54,686 nt of DNA from Cloacimonetes bacterium UBA5614 (GCA_002424605.1 DIKQ01000012.1:1-54686), one strand, 5' to 3'. Shown: positions 41,071-50,580, counted from the stretch's first letter. Notes: generated from the sequence alone by a model not told the origin. Translations and numbers: made by a program.

Positions 41071-43106
41071 TGCTTCTCTCCTTCCAGATTCCGAATAATC
41101 ATTTCAATCATATAAAGTGCTGCTACGCTCCGTGCAAAAGTAGGTGAACCTTTGGGGAAATGGGGTGCATCTCCATCCCAGATTTCTGCAATACCGGAGA
41201 TATGCCCTTTCATCAATCCGTTACGTAAGCTGCCAAAGAAGTCTTCCAAGCGTTTTAAGATCTGAGCGTCGCTATCTTTACCATTATGCAGCTTAACATA
41301 TAGTTCACAAAAAGGTCCGAACAGCCAAGCCCAGACGCTACCATTATGCAGGGCAAGGTTTCGTTCACTTTGTATCCCATAGTATTTTTTCCTGAATCTT
41401 GTATCCTTGGGATGCAGGGTTCGTATGCCATAAAAAGTATAAAGCTCCTTAAATACGACATCAAACACAGCTTCCATCTTTTCATCCGGCATCGGTGAAT
41501 GCGTCAAAGCTGCTGCCAGCATGGCATTTGGACGGATTTCATTAATTGGATCATCTTCAATCAGCCGGTCGGCATAATAGCCATCAATCCATAGTTTATT
41601 TAATGAAACTGGAATTTTATCTTTGATTTTCAGCAAAGATGATTCTGCTGGGTGTATGTCATTAACATTCTGATTGTATGACTCGCAAAGATCTTCATAA
41701 CAACATATTGCATCATACCAAGCTGAACTAATTTCAATGGGAGCTCCACTTCTAGGGGTAATGGGTTTGCCTTCATTAATTGAATTCATCCAGGTGCTTC
41801 CCGCATATTCTTCATGAAGTTCAATCAACCCATCTTTTCTGACGTGGAATGGGTATTTTTTGTTATTATTTATAGCCAATAATATCTTCTCAATGATTTG
41901 TATGTATTTCTTCTGGTATTCTTTACTGTCTTTTATTCGGGCAGATTTACAAAGAACAGATATCAATCCGAGGGTTGCTTCCAAAGAAACATAATTACCA
42001 TCATTCACAGGTTCTTCTGAATTCACAGTTAAAAGATTGTCCTTCATACTACGGACGTACTTCATGGATATTTTATCCACAAGTTCTATATTATCAGGAT
42101 TATAAAGCAAAGCATTGAGGAAAAACATCGTATCCGGGCTGTTACTGCCATACCAAGGGAAACCTGCCAGTATATCATCTTTTGTGATAAAGTCCTGAAG
42201 CATAAACTCCAGTATCTTACGGTATTCTTTTACTGAAAAGAGGTTTCCGTCATCGAAGTTAATGCTGCTAAGCAGTGTGTCATCTATATCGGCTATCTGA
42301 GGATAATCATGAGGTAAAGGGAGGCTTTTATAGCGTTTCAGGATTTTTTTTACTATCTTTTCTACTGATTCAATCGGTTTGTCAGAAAACAGGATGTATT
42401 TCTCCTCCCCGACTTTCAAATCAAAACGAATCTCAAACAGGGTTATCTGATCTCCCACTCCTGCATAGCCTTTCATAGCGTCCCAAGGATAAAAGACATT
42501 ATAATACACGAATCTGTTGTCAAATACTTCTGCCTGGAGCGCATAACCATAGACTTTAGTGTCATTACCGGGACGCCTGGCATAGAATGAACAACCTGTC
42601 TCGTCATTGCCGGTCTGAGTTTCAAAGTTCTCAAAATCAAGGCTGCCGGGGTAATTGATTTCGTGATGATTGTGCATTGTGTACTTTGGATGAAACTCGA
42701 AATGCAGCATATGGTGACCGAGGTTGGTATATCTGATCATCACGGTATTGGAAGCTTCATCCATAAAAATTTCTTTTCGTATAAGTATGTCATTCTGGTG
42801 GGGAAGGGCTGAATAAAGAAAGATTGGATATGGGCGTAGCCATGGCTTGACAAGATAGAGAAATCCTTCCGGGTAAATACAGTTGCTGTAATTGTTGCTG
42901 TCAAGATGGATTATTTCTCCTCTCCACTCGACTTTTTCCTCCATGCCTGCAACCAGATGTATACGGTTCAATTCTTTTTCACCTGCTATCAAAAGACCAT
43001 GATACTTCCTTTGATTTATCAGGTTACCTGTTCCCAAGGCATAGCCACCTTTCTTATTGGTCAGAATCCACTCATGATGGTGTGTTTCCATGAAATAGTT
43101 ATTCAT
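41067..43106 (-). CDS. Glycogen debranching enzyme (amylo-alpha-1,6-glucosidase type)
   Basis: The 679-residue protein has an N-terminal beta-sandwich domain starting WILTNKKGGYALGTGNLINQ and a C-terminal (alpha/alpha)6 catalytic domain. The latter contains GFPWYGSNSPDTMFFLN, NDGNYVSLEATLGLI, SVWAWLFGPFCELYVKLHNG and EIWDGDAPHFPKGSPTFARS. This is the GDE C-terminal family that removes alpha-1,6-linked glucose at branch points. It is cytoplasmic and the first gene of the 43.1-35.2 kb operon, with GAGGA before its ATG and a promoter-like TTGACG upstream. Confidence 0.92.
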   Translation of the reverse strand: MNNYFMETHHHEWILTNKKGGYALGTGNLINQRKYHGLLIAGEKELNRIHLVAGMEEKVEWRGEIIHLDSNNYSNCIYPEGFLYLVKPWLRPYPIFLYSALPHQNDILIRKEIFMDEASNTVMIRYTNLGHHMLHFEFHPKYTMHNHHEINYPGSLDFENFETQTGNDETGCSFYARRPGNDTKVYGYALQAEVFDNRFVYYNVFYPWDAMKGYAGVGDQITLFEIRFDLKVGEEKYILFSDKPIESVEKIVKKILKRYKSLPLPHDYPQIADIDDTLLSSINFDDGNLFSVKEYRKILEFMLQDFITKDDILAGFPWYGSNSPDTMFFLNALLYNPDNIELVDKISMKYVRSMKDNLLTVNSEEPVNDGNYVSLEATLGLISVLCKSARIKDSKEYQKKYIQIIEKILLAINNNKKYPFHVRKDGLIELHEEYAGSTWMNSINEGKPITPRSGAPIEISSAWYDAICCYEDLCESYNQNVNDIHPAESSLLKIKDKIPVSLNKLWIDGYYADRLIEDDPINEIRPNAMLAAALTHSPMPDEKMEAVFDVVFKELYTFYGIRTLHPKDTRFRKKYYGIQSERNLALHNGSVWAWLFGPFCELYVKLHNGKDSDAQILKRLEDFFGSLRNGLMKGHISGIAEIWDGDAPHFPKGSPTFARSVAALYMIEMIIRNLEGEKQ

Positions 43107-43139
43107 ACTTTTTCCTCACGCTTTTTCAAGCTTGTGTTG

Positions 43140-43168
43140 ATTAATTTCAACCATATGGTATACGTCAA
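43140..43168 (-). promoter_or_regulatory. Candidate promoter of the glucan/regulator operon
   Basis: On the minus strand TTGACG (43168-43163) is 17 bases from ATTAAT (43145-43140), about 35 bases before the debranching enzyme ATG. The spacer contains the palindrome CCATATGG. The rest of 43170-43380 is AT-rich and holds no gene. Confidence 0.45.
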
Positions 43169-43380
43169 GCAATAAAATCTTAACATTTCAAACTGCTGTA
43201 TTCAAGTTAAATATCAATATAATCATTGGACTATGTCTTTTGAAGTTAGCTGAAAGATCGTGATTTAACGATTCTCAAGTGCGAGAAGAATACTAGATAA
43301 TGATTAAACGAGAGATAATACAACTAAGAATTACTGTTTATACATATGTATTATATACATACGGCAGTATATATTAAGTA

Positions 43381-44151
43381 TTACCTGATAAGATTCCAGA
43401 TAATTCTAAGCATCAAAAGGAATAAAGCTACGATAAAGATTTGCCTGATTAATTTGTTTCCACGTAAAACCACCAGCTTTGAACCAGCAAGGTTGCCCAT
43501 AATTCCTGCAACGGCAGCAGGAATAGCCAGGGAGTAGTAGATCTTTCCTGCGAAGGCAAAAGTGACCAAAGCAGCTATGTTAGAGGCAAGATTCACCACT
43601 TTTGTATTGGCGTTTGCCATCACATAGTCGTATTTGAGAAGTATTGTATAAAATAGAATTAAAAAGGTTCCGGTTCCTGGACCGAAAAAGCCATCATAAA
43701 AACCGATGAAAAGCCCGGCAAGGAATCCCAGAAATAGTTTTCTGAACTGGGTGATATTCATTGAGTTGTTATGGTTACCCATGTTTCTGTTGAATAAGGT
43801 GATCACAGCGATTATAGGTATCAGAACAATTAGTATATAATTCAGGAAATCCGGCTTTATGAGCAAAACTGTGCGGGTACCGAGCCAACTACCTAATAAA
43901 GCAGCGCTAGCCCCGGTAAATGCAATGGGTATGTCTATCATACCACGTCTGAAATAGCGATGAGTGGCAAATAGAGTTCCCCAACAAGAGGAAAACTTGT
44001 TTGTACCCAGCGCCAGATGAGGGGGCAATCCTGCAAATAGATAAGCGGGCAGTGAAATCAATCCTCCACCACCTGCTATGGAATCCATTAGACCGGCTAT
44101 AAAAATGAAAGTCAAGACTATAACAAATTCAAAAGTGGTGATTTCAATCAT
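43381..44151 (-). CDS. TSUP (TauE/SafE) family membrane transporter
   Basis: The 256-residue protein has about seven or eight membrane helices, with repeats GLMDSIAGGGGLISLPAYLF and GFYDGFFGPGTGTFLILFYT as in the TauE/SafE family, which export sulfite or sulfonates or take up anions. YfcA-like members of this length are common and mostly uncharacterised. Its ATG overlaps the stop of the barrel protein gene (ATGA). It is the last gene of a three-gene group with the UmuD-like peptidase and the barrel protein. Confidence 0.88.
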   Translation of the reverse strand: MIEITTFEFVIVLTFIFIAGLMDSIAGGGGLISLPAYLFAGLPPHLALGTNKFSSCWGTLFATHRYFRRGMIDIPIAFTGASAALLGSWLGTRTVLLIKPDFLNYILIVLIPIIAVITLFNRNMGNHNNSMNITQFRKLFLGFLAGLFIGFYDGFFGPGTGTFLILFYTILLKYDYVMANANTKVVNLASNIAALVTFAFAGKIYYSLAIPAAVAGIMGNLAGSKLVVLRGNKLIRQIFIVALFLLMLRIIWNLIR

Positions 44152-47100
44152 AACTCAGCTCTAAACTCCATTTTTAGTTCATGAAGGATTGTTTCCTGTG
44201 GATATGACTTTCCTGAATACTCAAAAATTCCGGAAGTAAAACTATTCAATTTGTAAAAAGTCCTAATCGACCATATTAAGATTAAGCCATCTCTCTTTTC
44301 TGGCAAGAAAGAAAAGAAATCGGAACCTGAACGGCTGTTAAGTTGGGCAGTAAACTCAGAAGAGAGCCTGTATTTGCTCCGAAAAAACCAGGATACAGAG
44401 GGGTTAAATCTATACGATGCAATGGTATATGGTACGCTTTCGTTGCGATTGTCACCCTTTTCGAGTAAATATGTAACTGTTATCTGTGTACTAATCTGAG
44501 GGTTTATACTGCGGAAAAGAATTGCAGTGGCTTCATTGGTACGGACTACAGAGTTGTATCTGCTTTCTTCCTGCAATGAATTGCGCCATGAAGTCTGCAA
44601 TCTGTTTCGGTAGAAATTTTTCCAGTCTAAAGTTAATTCTTTACTGTCAGTATAAGTTCTGTTAAGTTGTTGATATCGTTTGTCGATAACATTGGCAATG
44701 TCATAACGTAGATTTCCAGTCAGATACTTCTTCCAGAGGTCAAGCCAAAGGTTTTGTTGCATTGATCTTCTGCCATAAATGGTGGATTGAGTGTCGAAGG
44801 TTTCTGAAGGAAACAATAGATATAGTTGCCAGTCTGAACGCTGTGATGTATTCTCTGTTATTTGATAACCGCTGTCCAGCCAAAATCTGTGCCATATACT
44901 ACCGGGCTTAAGCTTGGGGGAAAGGTGGTAATTTGTATTGAGAGATGCGTTTATCTCAGTGGATAATTCACTTTGACCGCTGTTAACATAGAAATAGTCA
45001 TAGTCACCATTACTGACTTGAACTCCTGTGCTGTCATAAAATCCCAATCCTTCACCCACGAAATGAAGTTCTTGTATCTTGGGAAAAAATTCTAATTGAT
45101 TTAGGCTATAAGAGGTTTGTACTGACATCGAGTTATCCCATAATTTATGGTTTGAGCGAAAATCTAACAGGTCAAACTGTTGTTTGCTGTTCTGTAAGAT
45201 AAGCTCGCTTACGGTCTTATTATCAATATCCCTGTGTGTGAACGCCAGATTTAGTGAATTATTCGTTTTGTTAAGAATCTGGTTGAACTGCCAGGTGGAG
45301 GACTTTTTTACAACAGACCATTTACTCATGCGTTTTTCTGAATTGTTTTCTCCGGTATATGACAACGTAGAGCTGTAACCCTTGCCGTCACTAAGCTGAA
45401 TCTGTGGACTTAATTGTGTTGATTGAGTCCCATCCAATAGGTCTAAAGTATCAGCATCTGAATATTGAAAATTGTATCGCTGTATGAAATAACGGGTTTT
45501 AAGCGTCAGAATCCTGCGATTCCAGCTAGATTCAAGAATATGATAATGCAGGTCTGACGCAGGAGTCAGATACCTATCAAAGTTTTGCCTTGAGTAGATA
45601 GAATACCAGTTAAAAGCCGGGAAAACACCAATCTGGGCAATTCTGTTTTCAGCCTTAAGAAATCTCTGCAGATAACTTCTATCCACATCCTTGTATCTGG
45701 CGGATATGCTGCTGATCCAGATTGACGGATTACTAAACTGAATTGTGGCATCTATCTGCTGTTGTGCAAGTGAGTCAGCAGCAGGGATAGCTGAAAACTC
45801 ATATAATTCACCGGCAGGTGTCAGGTTACTGAAAGTATAGTTGTCTTTGTTTCTGCGTTGATAAGATAGTGATAATTGTGGATTGTACCTGTAACCTTCA
45901 GGATGCAATTTAAGCATTGAAAAATAAATCATGCTTCTGTTATCGTTATCATTCAGTCTTGACATTGTGTTTTTATCATTTTCAGAAAACATACCTTCCA
46001 GGTTCAGATCTGCCCAGTTATTGCTGTAAGCAAGATTAAGGCCGAGATTTGTCATGCGGGTGGGTGCAATCAATTTTTTGAAAGGCATCCAGCTACCCTG
46101 GTTTATCCCTGTGTATCTGTATCTGCTTTGGCCAAAAGGTTCATAATCGCCTTTGCCGTAACCTACATAAGAAAAGTATAGGGCGTAATCAGCAGAATCG
46201 GATAATGAGTATTCATAATAAACATAGTTGTTGGCAACGTCCAGTTTCTGGATATACTGACCAGAACCCGGTTCCACCTGGACAATGCCCTGACCCCAGA
46301 TGTCATTATCCCCGGCTTGACGAAGAGAATCTTTGTCATCGGCTGAGAATGACCAGAGCAGGGGGTTATCTTTGTCATCAACCTGACTAATCAGGTGATA
46401 GTTCAGACGCAGGGATGGGGTCAGCTCAGCATAAGCAGAATTCAGATATGTGCTTTGGGCATAGTATTCATCTGTGTATTGGAATTCAATGATTATTCTG
46501 CTATTGGAAGTAACCAAAATCTTAAAAGTCAAAGAACCTTCAGAATAATCGATGCTGTAGTCGCTGCCACGCTGCAGGCTTGTTCCGTTGACTGATACTT
46601 TTTCACTTCCGGCTACTACTTGTACGTTTTGACCAGTAGTATTTGCTGTCAGATAATAAGGCCCCTGTTTTCCTTCAACGCCCTGAATCAGATTTGTAGC
46701 TTGCTTGCCATTATTCAGGGCTATGGCTCCCTGAATTCCTAATCTGTCATTGTATTGCAGGTTAAGGCCTTCAAATCTTGTCTTGTACTTCATCAGGTTT
46801 GTATTGACAAATTCATATTCCTGGTCTCCAAAGATTACAGAATATTGCCTTCCATAGAGTTTGAGAAATACTTGGTCAATACTGCTGATTTCTCGTGAAT
46901 CACCTTCAGGAGTAAGCGGAGATTGGCTGTCGGAGAGCTTTCCTTCTATCTTCATATTTGTGCTGAGTTCGCCATCCAGGGTCAGGTATAATGACTGTTT
47001 GAGGTCATAAGACTGCTGATTGGAGAAAGAGAGTGAGAATGTCTTGGAACCGCTGACTATCAGATTGGAATCATCTTCAAACAGTATTCTCCGTTTTTTT

Positions 47101-47492
47101 ACGTGAGATAATGTACTTAGGGTGTCGCTGATGTTCAGCAGTTCATATTGTAAATATTTCTGAGTCAAAAAGTCCGGGATGAGATAATAAGAAACCGATA
47201 TGATAGGCGTTAACCTGATTGCTGAGTAAAATTCAATGCTTCCAGCATTGTAATCAATCCCATAATCCTGATTTTTTATCAAAATCAGACTGTCAGCAAC
47301 CACTCTTTCCGAATTGGCTAAAAGGTTTCTATCAGGAAGCTGGTAACGTAAGGTATCAATCTTGATCTCGATTGTGACCGATTTATAAGAGTTCATTGCT
47401 TTTGTTTCAGCAGACAAGTCAACCCAAATGAGCAGCATCAAAATGATGATGGCTGCCGGCAACAAGGTAGGATAAAGATTATTGTTTTTCAA
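44148..47492 (-). CDS. Large predicted outer-membrane beta-barrel protein
   Basis: The 1114-residue protein has a signal sequence (about 8-28) and alternating polar/aromatic strands typical of outer-membrane barrels over much of its length. Two similar segments, DYGIDYNAGSIEF (78-89) and DYSIDYSEGSLTF (about 320), mark early repeat domains. Between them lies SDSQSPLTPEGDSREISSID, followed by FLKLYGRQYSVIFGDQEYEF, which resembles segments in SprA-like and other large FCB barrel proteins. It ends with an aromatic-charged strand, LKMEFRAEL. The function is unknown; transport or surface assembly is possible. It follows the UmuD-like gene by 11 bases. Confidence 0.7.
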   Translation of the reverse strand: MKNNNLYPTLLPAAIIILMLLIWVDLSAETKAMNSYKSVTIEIKIDTLRYQLPDRNLLANSERVVADSLILIKNQDYGIDYNAGSIEFYSAIRLTPIISVSYYLIPDFLTQKYLQYELLNISDTLSTLSHVKKRRILFEDDSNLIVSGSKTFSLSFSNQQSYDLKQSLYLTLDGELSTNMKIEGKLSDSQSPLTPEGDSREISSIDQVFLKLYGRQYSVIFGDQEYEFVNTNLMKYKTRFEGLNLQYNDRLGIQGAIALNNGKQATNLIQGVEGKQGPYYLTANTTGQNVQVVAGSEKVSVNGTSLQRGSDYSIDYSEGSLTFKILVTSNSRIIIEFQYTDEYYAQSTYLNSAYAELTPSLRLNYHLISQVDDKDNPLLWSFSADDKDSLRQAGDNDIWGQGIVQVEPGSGQYIQKLDVANNYVYYEYSLSDSADYALYFSYVGYGKGDYEPFGQSRYRYTGINQGSWMPFKKLIAPTRMTNLGLNLAYSNNWADLNLEGMFSENDKNTMSRLNDNDNRSMIYFSMLKLHPEGYRYNPQLSLSYQRRNKDNYTFSNLTPAGELYEFSAIPAADSLAQQQIDATIQFSNPSIWISSISARYKDVDRSYLQRFLKAENRIAQIGVFPAFNWYSIYSRQNFDRYLTPASDLHYHILESSWNRRILTLKTRYFIQRYNFQYSDADTLDLLDGTQSTQLSPQIQLSDGKGYSSTLSYTGENNSEKRMSKWSVVKKSSTWQFNQILNKTNNSLNLAFTHRDIDNKTVSELILQNSKQQFDLLDFRSNHKLWDNSMSVQTSYSLNQLEFFPKIQELHFVGEGLGFYDSTGVQVSNGDYDYFYVNSGQSELSTEINASLNTNYHLSPKLKPGSIWHRFWLDSGYQITENTSQRSDWQLYLLFPSETFDTQSTIYGRRSMQQNLWLDLWKKYLTGNLRYDIANVIDKRYQQLNRTYTDSKELTLDWKNFYRNRLQTSWRNSLQEESRYNSVVRTNEATAILFRSINPQISTQITVTYLLEKGDNRNESVPYTIASYRFNPSVSWFFRSKYRLSSEFTAQLNSRSGSDFFSFLPEKRDGLILIWSIRTFYKLNSFTSGIFEYSGKSYPQETILHELKMEFRAEL

Positions 47493-47503
47493 TCAGTTGT
47501 TTC

Positions 47504-47953
47504 TTAGAGTTTATGAATAACATATGTTGCCACACCCCAGATTACGAAATCAACGTCTTCACCGATTCTAATAGGGGAGAAGGTTTGGTTTTCAGGAACC
47601 AGCCAGTAAACGCCGTCAGTAATTTTGAGTCTCTTGACAGTCAGTTCTCCGTCCACAATTGCAATAACTATTTTATTGTTGGATGCTTCCAGGGCTCTGT
47701 CCACAATTATAATATCATCCGGATGAATACCTGCTTCCAGCATTGAATAACCCTCCACCCGTACAAAGAATGTGGAGTTGGGATGAGCAATCAGATAATC
47801 ATTCAGGTCCAGGGAAGCTTCGATGTAATCCTGTGCAGGGGATGGAAATCCCGCCGGCACATGTGAACCAAGCAGTGGACGCTCCAGGGATTTGGTTCTG
47901 GTGAACTTCATGATTTCTTTTATAGAGCTGTCTGACTTTATCTTTTTTACCAT
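47504..47953 (-). CDS. UmuD-like S24 self-cleaving peptidase, without UmuC partner
   Basis: The 149-residue protein has a predicted cleavage site Ala34-Gly35 (VPAGFPSP), nucleophile S70 (GYSMLEAG) and general base K107 (LTVKRLK). The spacings, 36 from cleavage site to Ser and 37 from Ser to Lys, equal those of E. coli UmuD (24, 60, 97). There is no helix-turn-helix, so it is UmuD-like rather than LexA-like. No umuC polymerase gene is adjacent; instead a barrel protein and a TSUP transporter follow. A TTGACA box lies upstream at 47988-47983. Confidence 0.9.
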   Translation of the reverse strand: MVKKIKSDSSIKEIMKFTRTKSLERPLLGSHVPAGFPSPAQDYIEASLDLNDYLIAHPNSTFFVRVEGYSMLEAGIHPDDIIIVDRALEASNNKIVIAIVDGELTVKRLKITDGVYWLVPENQTFSPIRIGEDVDFVIWGVATYVIHKL

Positions 47954-47993
47954 AATCTAGTTTCCTGGATTCTTACTATAATTGTCAAGATAA

Positions 47994-48026
47994 CTAAAAA
48001 AAGGCGCTGACTTTGTCAACGCCTTT
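47994..48026 (-). terminator. Rho-independent terminator after the TPR lipoprotein gene
   Basis: On the minus strand AAAGGCG (48026-48020) pairs with CGCCTTT (48006-48000), with inner TGAC/GTCA pairing, and runs into a T tract to 47996. It lies 20 bases after the stop at 48047 and before the UmuD-like gene. Confidence 0.88.
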
Positions 48027-48046
48027 GACTTGGATGTTTGTAATAT

Positions 48047-49228
48047 TTACTTGATAATCTGCAAATATTGCTGGGCAGTTTTACCATGGCGGGGGTCGTC
48101 TTTAAGGCGTTCAAAATCAGCTTTGGCACCACGGTTATCTTTCAGGTTATACTTGCTGATTGCCCTGAACAAGAGAGCATTGGCATTGTTGGGATTATTC
48201 TGCAGTATCATATTTGCCCAGGAAAGAGTTTTGTTATTGTCTTTCATATCAAAGTAGTAGAGATTGATATAGAGTGCGATGTCTTCACTATATTCCATTT
48301 CAATGTTTTTCTCAAAGAACTCTACTGCTTTCTTCCTGTCCTTTAGATTCTTGTAATTGTCTCCGATTAGTTTATAGGCAGTCTTAAGTTCATCCTGAGT
48401 GGGATTCATTGCGATGAATTGCTCAAGCATCCTGTTTGAATCCTGCCATTTCTGCATAGTGGAATGCCTGTACATAGAGGCCAGTTTCTGGAGTACGTTC
48501 CGGTCTCTTTTGACGGAATTGGCTTTTTCATAAAAGGAAATAGCCTTGGGGATGTCATTTCTGTCACGGTAAAGGTCGCCTAATCTGTGATATGCATTGA
48601 AATCGTTTTTTGAATCCGCATATTCTTCCAGTACCTGTAGTGCCTGATCTTCATTTCTAAGGTTGTCACGGTAAATGGCATACTTCTGCATCAATATATC
48701 ATCGTCGTCGGGATTGCCTTCCAGATATTTGTCAAAATACTCAATTGCTTTGGTATACTCGCCTGCCTGCCTGCTGGTAATGGCTGTATTTTTATACAGG
48801 GAATTCAGAAGATTTGCAATGGAATCAGCCGGGGTGGCTTCAGGAGCTAGTTTATTAAAGATATCGATAGAGGTTTCATAAGAGCTGAGTGCTTCATCAT
48901 AATTGCTCTGACCGGTAAGTTCCATAGCATAGATGATATGAATGTTGGCGATGTTTTTTTTCAGCTTAAAAATCCTTGATTGAACTGAATCTTCCGGGGT
49001 TGAAGTGGGAAGAGCCTGATTATAGTAATCCACCGCCTGGTTAAACTTTTCGATAGCCATCTGGAAATCTTCTTCTTCAAAAGATGATTCTGCGCTTAAG
49101 GCAGATTCAATCGCCATTTGCATGGGGGTTTTGACTCTTTCTGCAGGCTGGCGGGCAGCTTTGTTGCCACCGCAGGCAACCAGAGACAGAAGACTGATGA
49201 GCAAGATTAGATTTATAAACAATTTCAT
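48047..49228 (-). CDS. Tetratricopeptide-repeat lipoprotein
   Basis: The 393-residue protein has a lipoprotein signal ending LLSLVACGGN (lipobox LVAC) and then about seven to nine TPR-like helical pairs through to the C terminus. Examples are MAIEKFNQAVDYYNQALPTS, YTKAIEYFDKYLEGNPDDDD and RKKAVEFFEKNIEMEYSEDI. It is probably anchored in an envelope membrane and serves as a protein-protein interaction scaffold. ATG at 49228 has GGAGG at good spacing; the longer open frame upstream is rejected because it would bury the signal. It is monocistronic. Confidence 0.9.
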   Translation of the reverse strand: MKLFINLILLISLLSLVACGGNKAARQPAERVKTPMQMAIESALSAESSFEEEDFQMAIEKFNQAVDYYNQALPTSTPEDSVQSRIFKLKKNIANIHIIYAMELTGQSNYDEALSSYETSIDIFNKLAPEATPADSIANLLNSLYKNTAITSRQAGEYTKAIEYFDKYLEGNPDDDDILMQKYAIYRDNLRNEDQALQVLEEYADSKNDFNAYHRLGDLYRDRNDIPKAISFYEKANSVKRDRNVLQKLASMYRHSTMQKWQDSNRMLEQFIAMNPTQDELKTAYKLIGDNYKNLKDRKKAVEFFEKNIEMEYSEDIALYINLYYFDMKDNNKTLSWANMILQNNPNNANALLFRAISKYNLKDNRGAKADFERLKDDPRHGKTAQQYLQIIK

Positions 49229-49378
49229 AAATTCCTCCATTGATAATTTTGGCAATTCTGAAAAACTATTCAATTCTGTCAAATACAAAAACTTGCCCCT
49301 CGCCGGCATTTCCTATTAAAGCATTACGGTACCTTAATGCAAGCAGCTTTCAACCCGGAAGATTGACTGTGAAAAATC

Positions 49379-49407
49379 TTGACAAACAAATACAGTATCA
49401 GTTTAAT
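49379..49407 (+). promoter_or_regulatory. Candidate promoter of the atypical sigma factor gene
   Basis: TTGACA at 49379-49384 is 17 bases from TTTAAT at 49402-49407 and about 25 bases before the ATG. It resembles a housekeeping promoter and differs from the paired elements downstream of the gene. Confidence 0.5.
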
Positions 49408-49431
49408 ACTTTACATGACTGGGAGTAAATA

Positions 49432-50358
49432 ATGGCACTAACCGAACAAGAATACAATGAACTTTACAAGCATGCGCTGAACCAAGCGCATAAGTACATT
49501 GGCTATTCCGATATTGCTTATGATATTGCCCAGAACGCTATTCTCGCCTTTTTATCCTCCAAAACTCCCATTGAAAAACCAAAGCCCTGGCTTAATACTA
49601 TTGTTAGAAGAGAGGTCAAGAAAAACAGGGACGAAAGAGGCAAAGTTGAAAAGATATCCACAAGGAATTTAATTAATAATCAGTCAGAAGCAAAGCAAAA
49701 TGACCATGATACTTTTGATTTTAACTCTATTAATCCTCAAAAAGTTAAGCAATACTTGAACACCAACGAGTATAAGTATTACATGATGCTTAAGAAGCAT
49801 GCTTTTCTTACTTCAAAGTGTTCAGAGAAAGAAAAAATCCCATATGAGACTGTTAAGTCAAATCTGCGAAGACTCAAAATGAGTCTTTTGGCGGGATATT
49901 TGTTTGAGAACGGATGGAAGCATGGCGTAAAAATACTGAATTTTAGTCAGTATAACAGCATTTACAGAGGGATTAATAAGTTAATAGACTGTGTGAAAAG
50001 TAAAAAAATGGCTGAGTTAAGAACGTATTTTAAGAAAGTTGATAATGAACAGATACAGCGTTTTTTTGAAGATGTTGAAGCGTGCATAGAATGGCACGTA
50101 ATATCTGAAAGGGACTATTATAGACTATACTTGGTATGCACACCTTTTAATCCAGCGCCCAAATTCCTGGAAATCCTCTTTAAGTTCAATAAGGCAAATT
50201 TCCTTTATATTCTGGATATTGTAGAGAAGAAGCCATACATGGTTTCGAAAGGAAGCATAGACAAGGTTAACAGATACAAAGACAAGGGCAAGATTACATT
50301 ATCCGAAAATCAAATAGTATCAATTTTATCTGACCAGCAGACAGATATTTACAAATAA
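49432..50358 (+). CDS. Atypical sigma-70-family (ECF-like) sigma factor with long C-terminal extension
   Basis: The 308-residue protein has a region-2-like part (about 10-65) with DIAYDIAQNAILAFLSS and KPWLNTIVRREVKKN, and a region-4-like helix-turn-helix (about 110-150) with EKIPYETVKSNLRRLKMSL. ECF sigma factors usually end about here, near 160-190 residues, but this one continues for about 150 residues without a recognised domain. There is no adjacent anti-sigma gene. The two regions are weakly conserved, so the assignment is by pattern. Its stop codon overlaps the first of two identical-spacing promoter-like elements, which suggests it may direct its own downstream genes. ATG has GGGAG upstream. 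Confidence 0.7.
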   Translation: MALTEQEYNELYKHALNQAHKYIGYSDIAYDIAQNAILAFLSSKTPIEKPKPWLNTIVRREVKKNRDERGKVEKISTRNLINNQSEAKQNDHDTFDFNSINPQKVKQYLNTNEYKYYMMLKKHAFLTSKCSEKEKIPYETVKSNLRRLKMSLLAGYLFENGWKHGVKILNFSQYNSIYRGINKLIDCVKSKKMAELRTYFKKVDNEQIQRFFEDVEACIEWHVISERDYYRLYLVCTPFNPAPKFLEILFKFNKANFLYILDIVEKKPYMVSKGSIDKVNRYKDKGKITLSENQIVSILSDQQTDIYK

Positions 50359-50394
50359 GTTGTGCACCCTTTTTTAAGTTTTATCTACTATATA
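50357..50394 (+). promoter_or_regulatory. Promoter-like bipartite element, copy 1
   Basis: AAGTTGTGCACCCTTTTTT (from 50357) and CTACTATATA (50385-50394). There are exactly 15 bases between the end of GTTGTGCACCC and the start of CTACTATATA, as in copy 2. It overlaps the stop codon of the sigma factor gene. No good reading frame follows before copy 2, so a short RNA or leader of about 180 bases is possible. Confidence 0.6.
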
Positions 50395-50553
50395 AATAGC
50401 GAATAGAATTTATACTTGTTAATATTTCTTATTCCGATGCCATTTGGGTGGCAATATTATGCTGTTCTGTGTTAATCATCAGCAAAAGAAGTAGCATATG
50501 GAAAGAATAATGCATCAGATATATGATGTATATGATGCTAGAGGTCTAATTAT

Positions 50554-50576
50554 ATATTATTGTGTGACAATAATAT
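50554..50576. promoter_or_regulatory. Perfect 10-bp inverted repeat upstream of element copy 2
   Basis: ATATTATTGT and ACAATAATAT are perfect inverted repeats around GTG, eight bases before promoter-like copy 2. No T tract follows, so it is more like an operator or RNA hairpin than a terminator. Confidence 0.5.
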
Positions 50577-50580
50577 CCAG

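Noticed and set aside
43107..43380. Possible gene or RNA in the gap before the glucan operon
   Set aside because: AT-rich with only short palindromes such as CCATATGG; no reading frame with a ribosome site and no RNA fold recognised.
50554..50576. Rho-independent terminator
   Set aside because: The stem is AT-only at its ends and no T tract follows on either strand.
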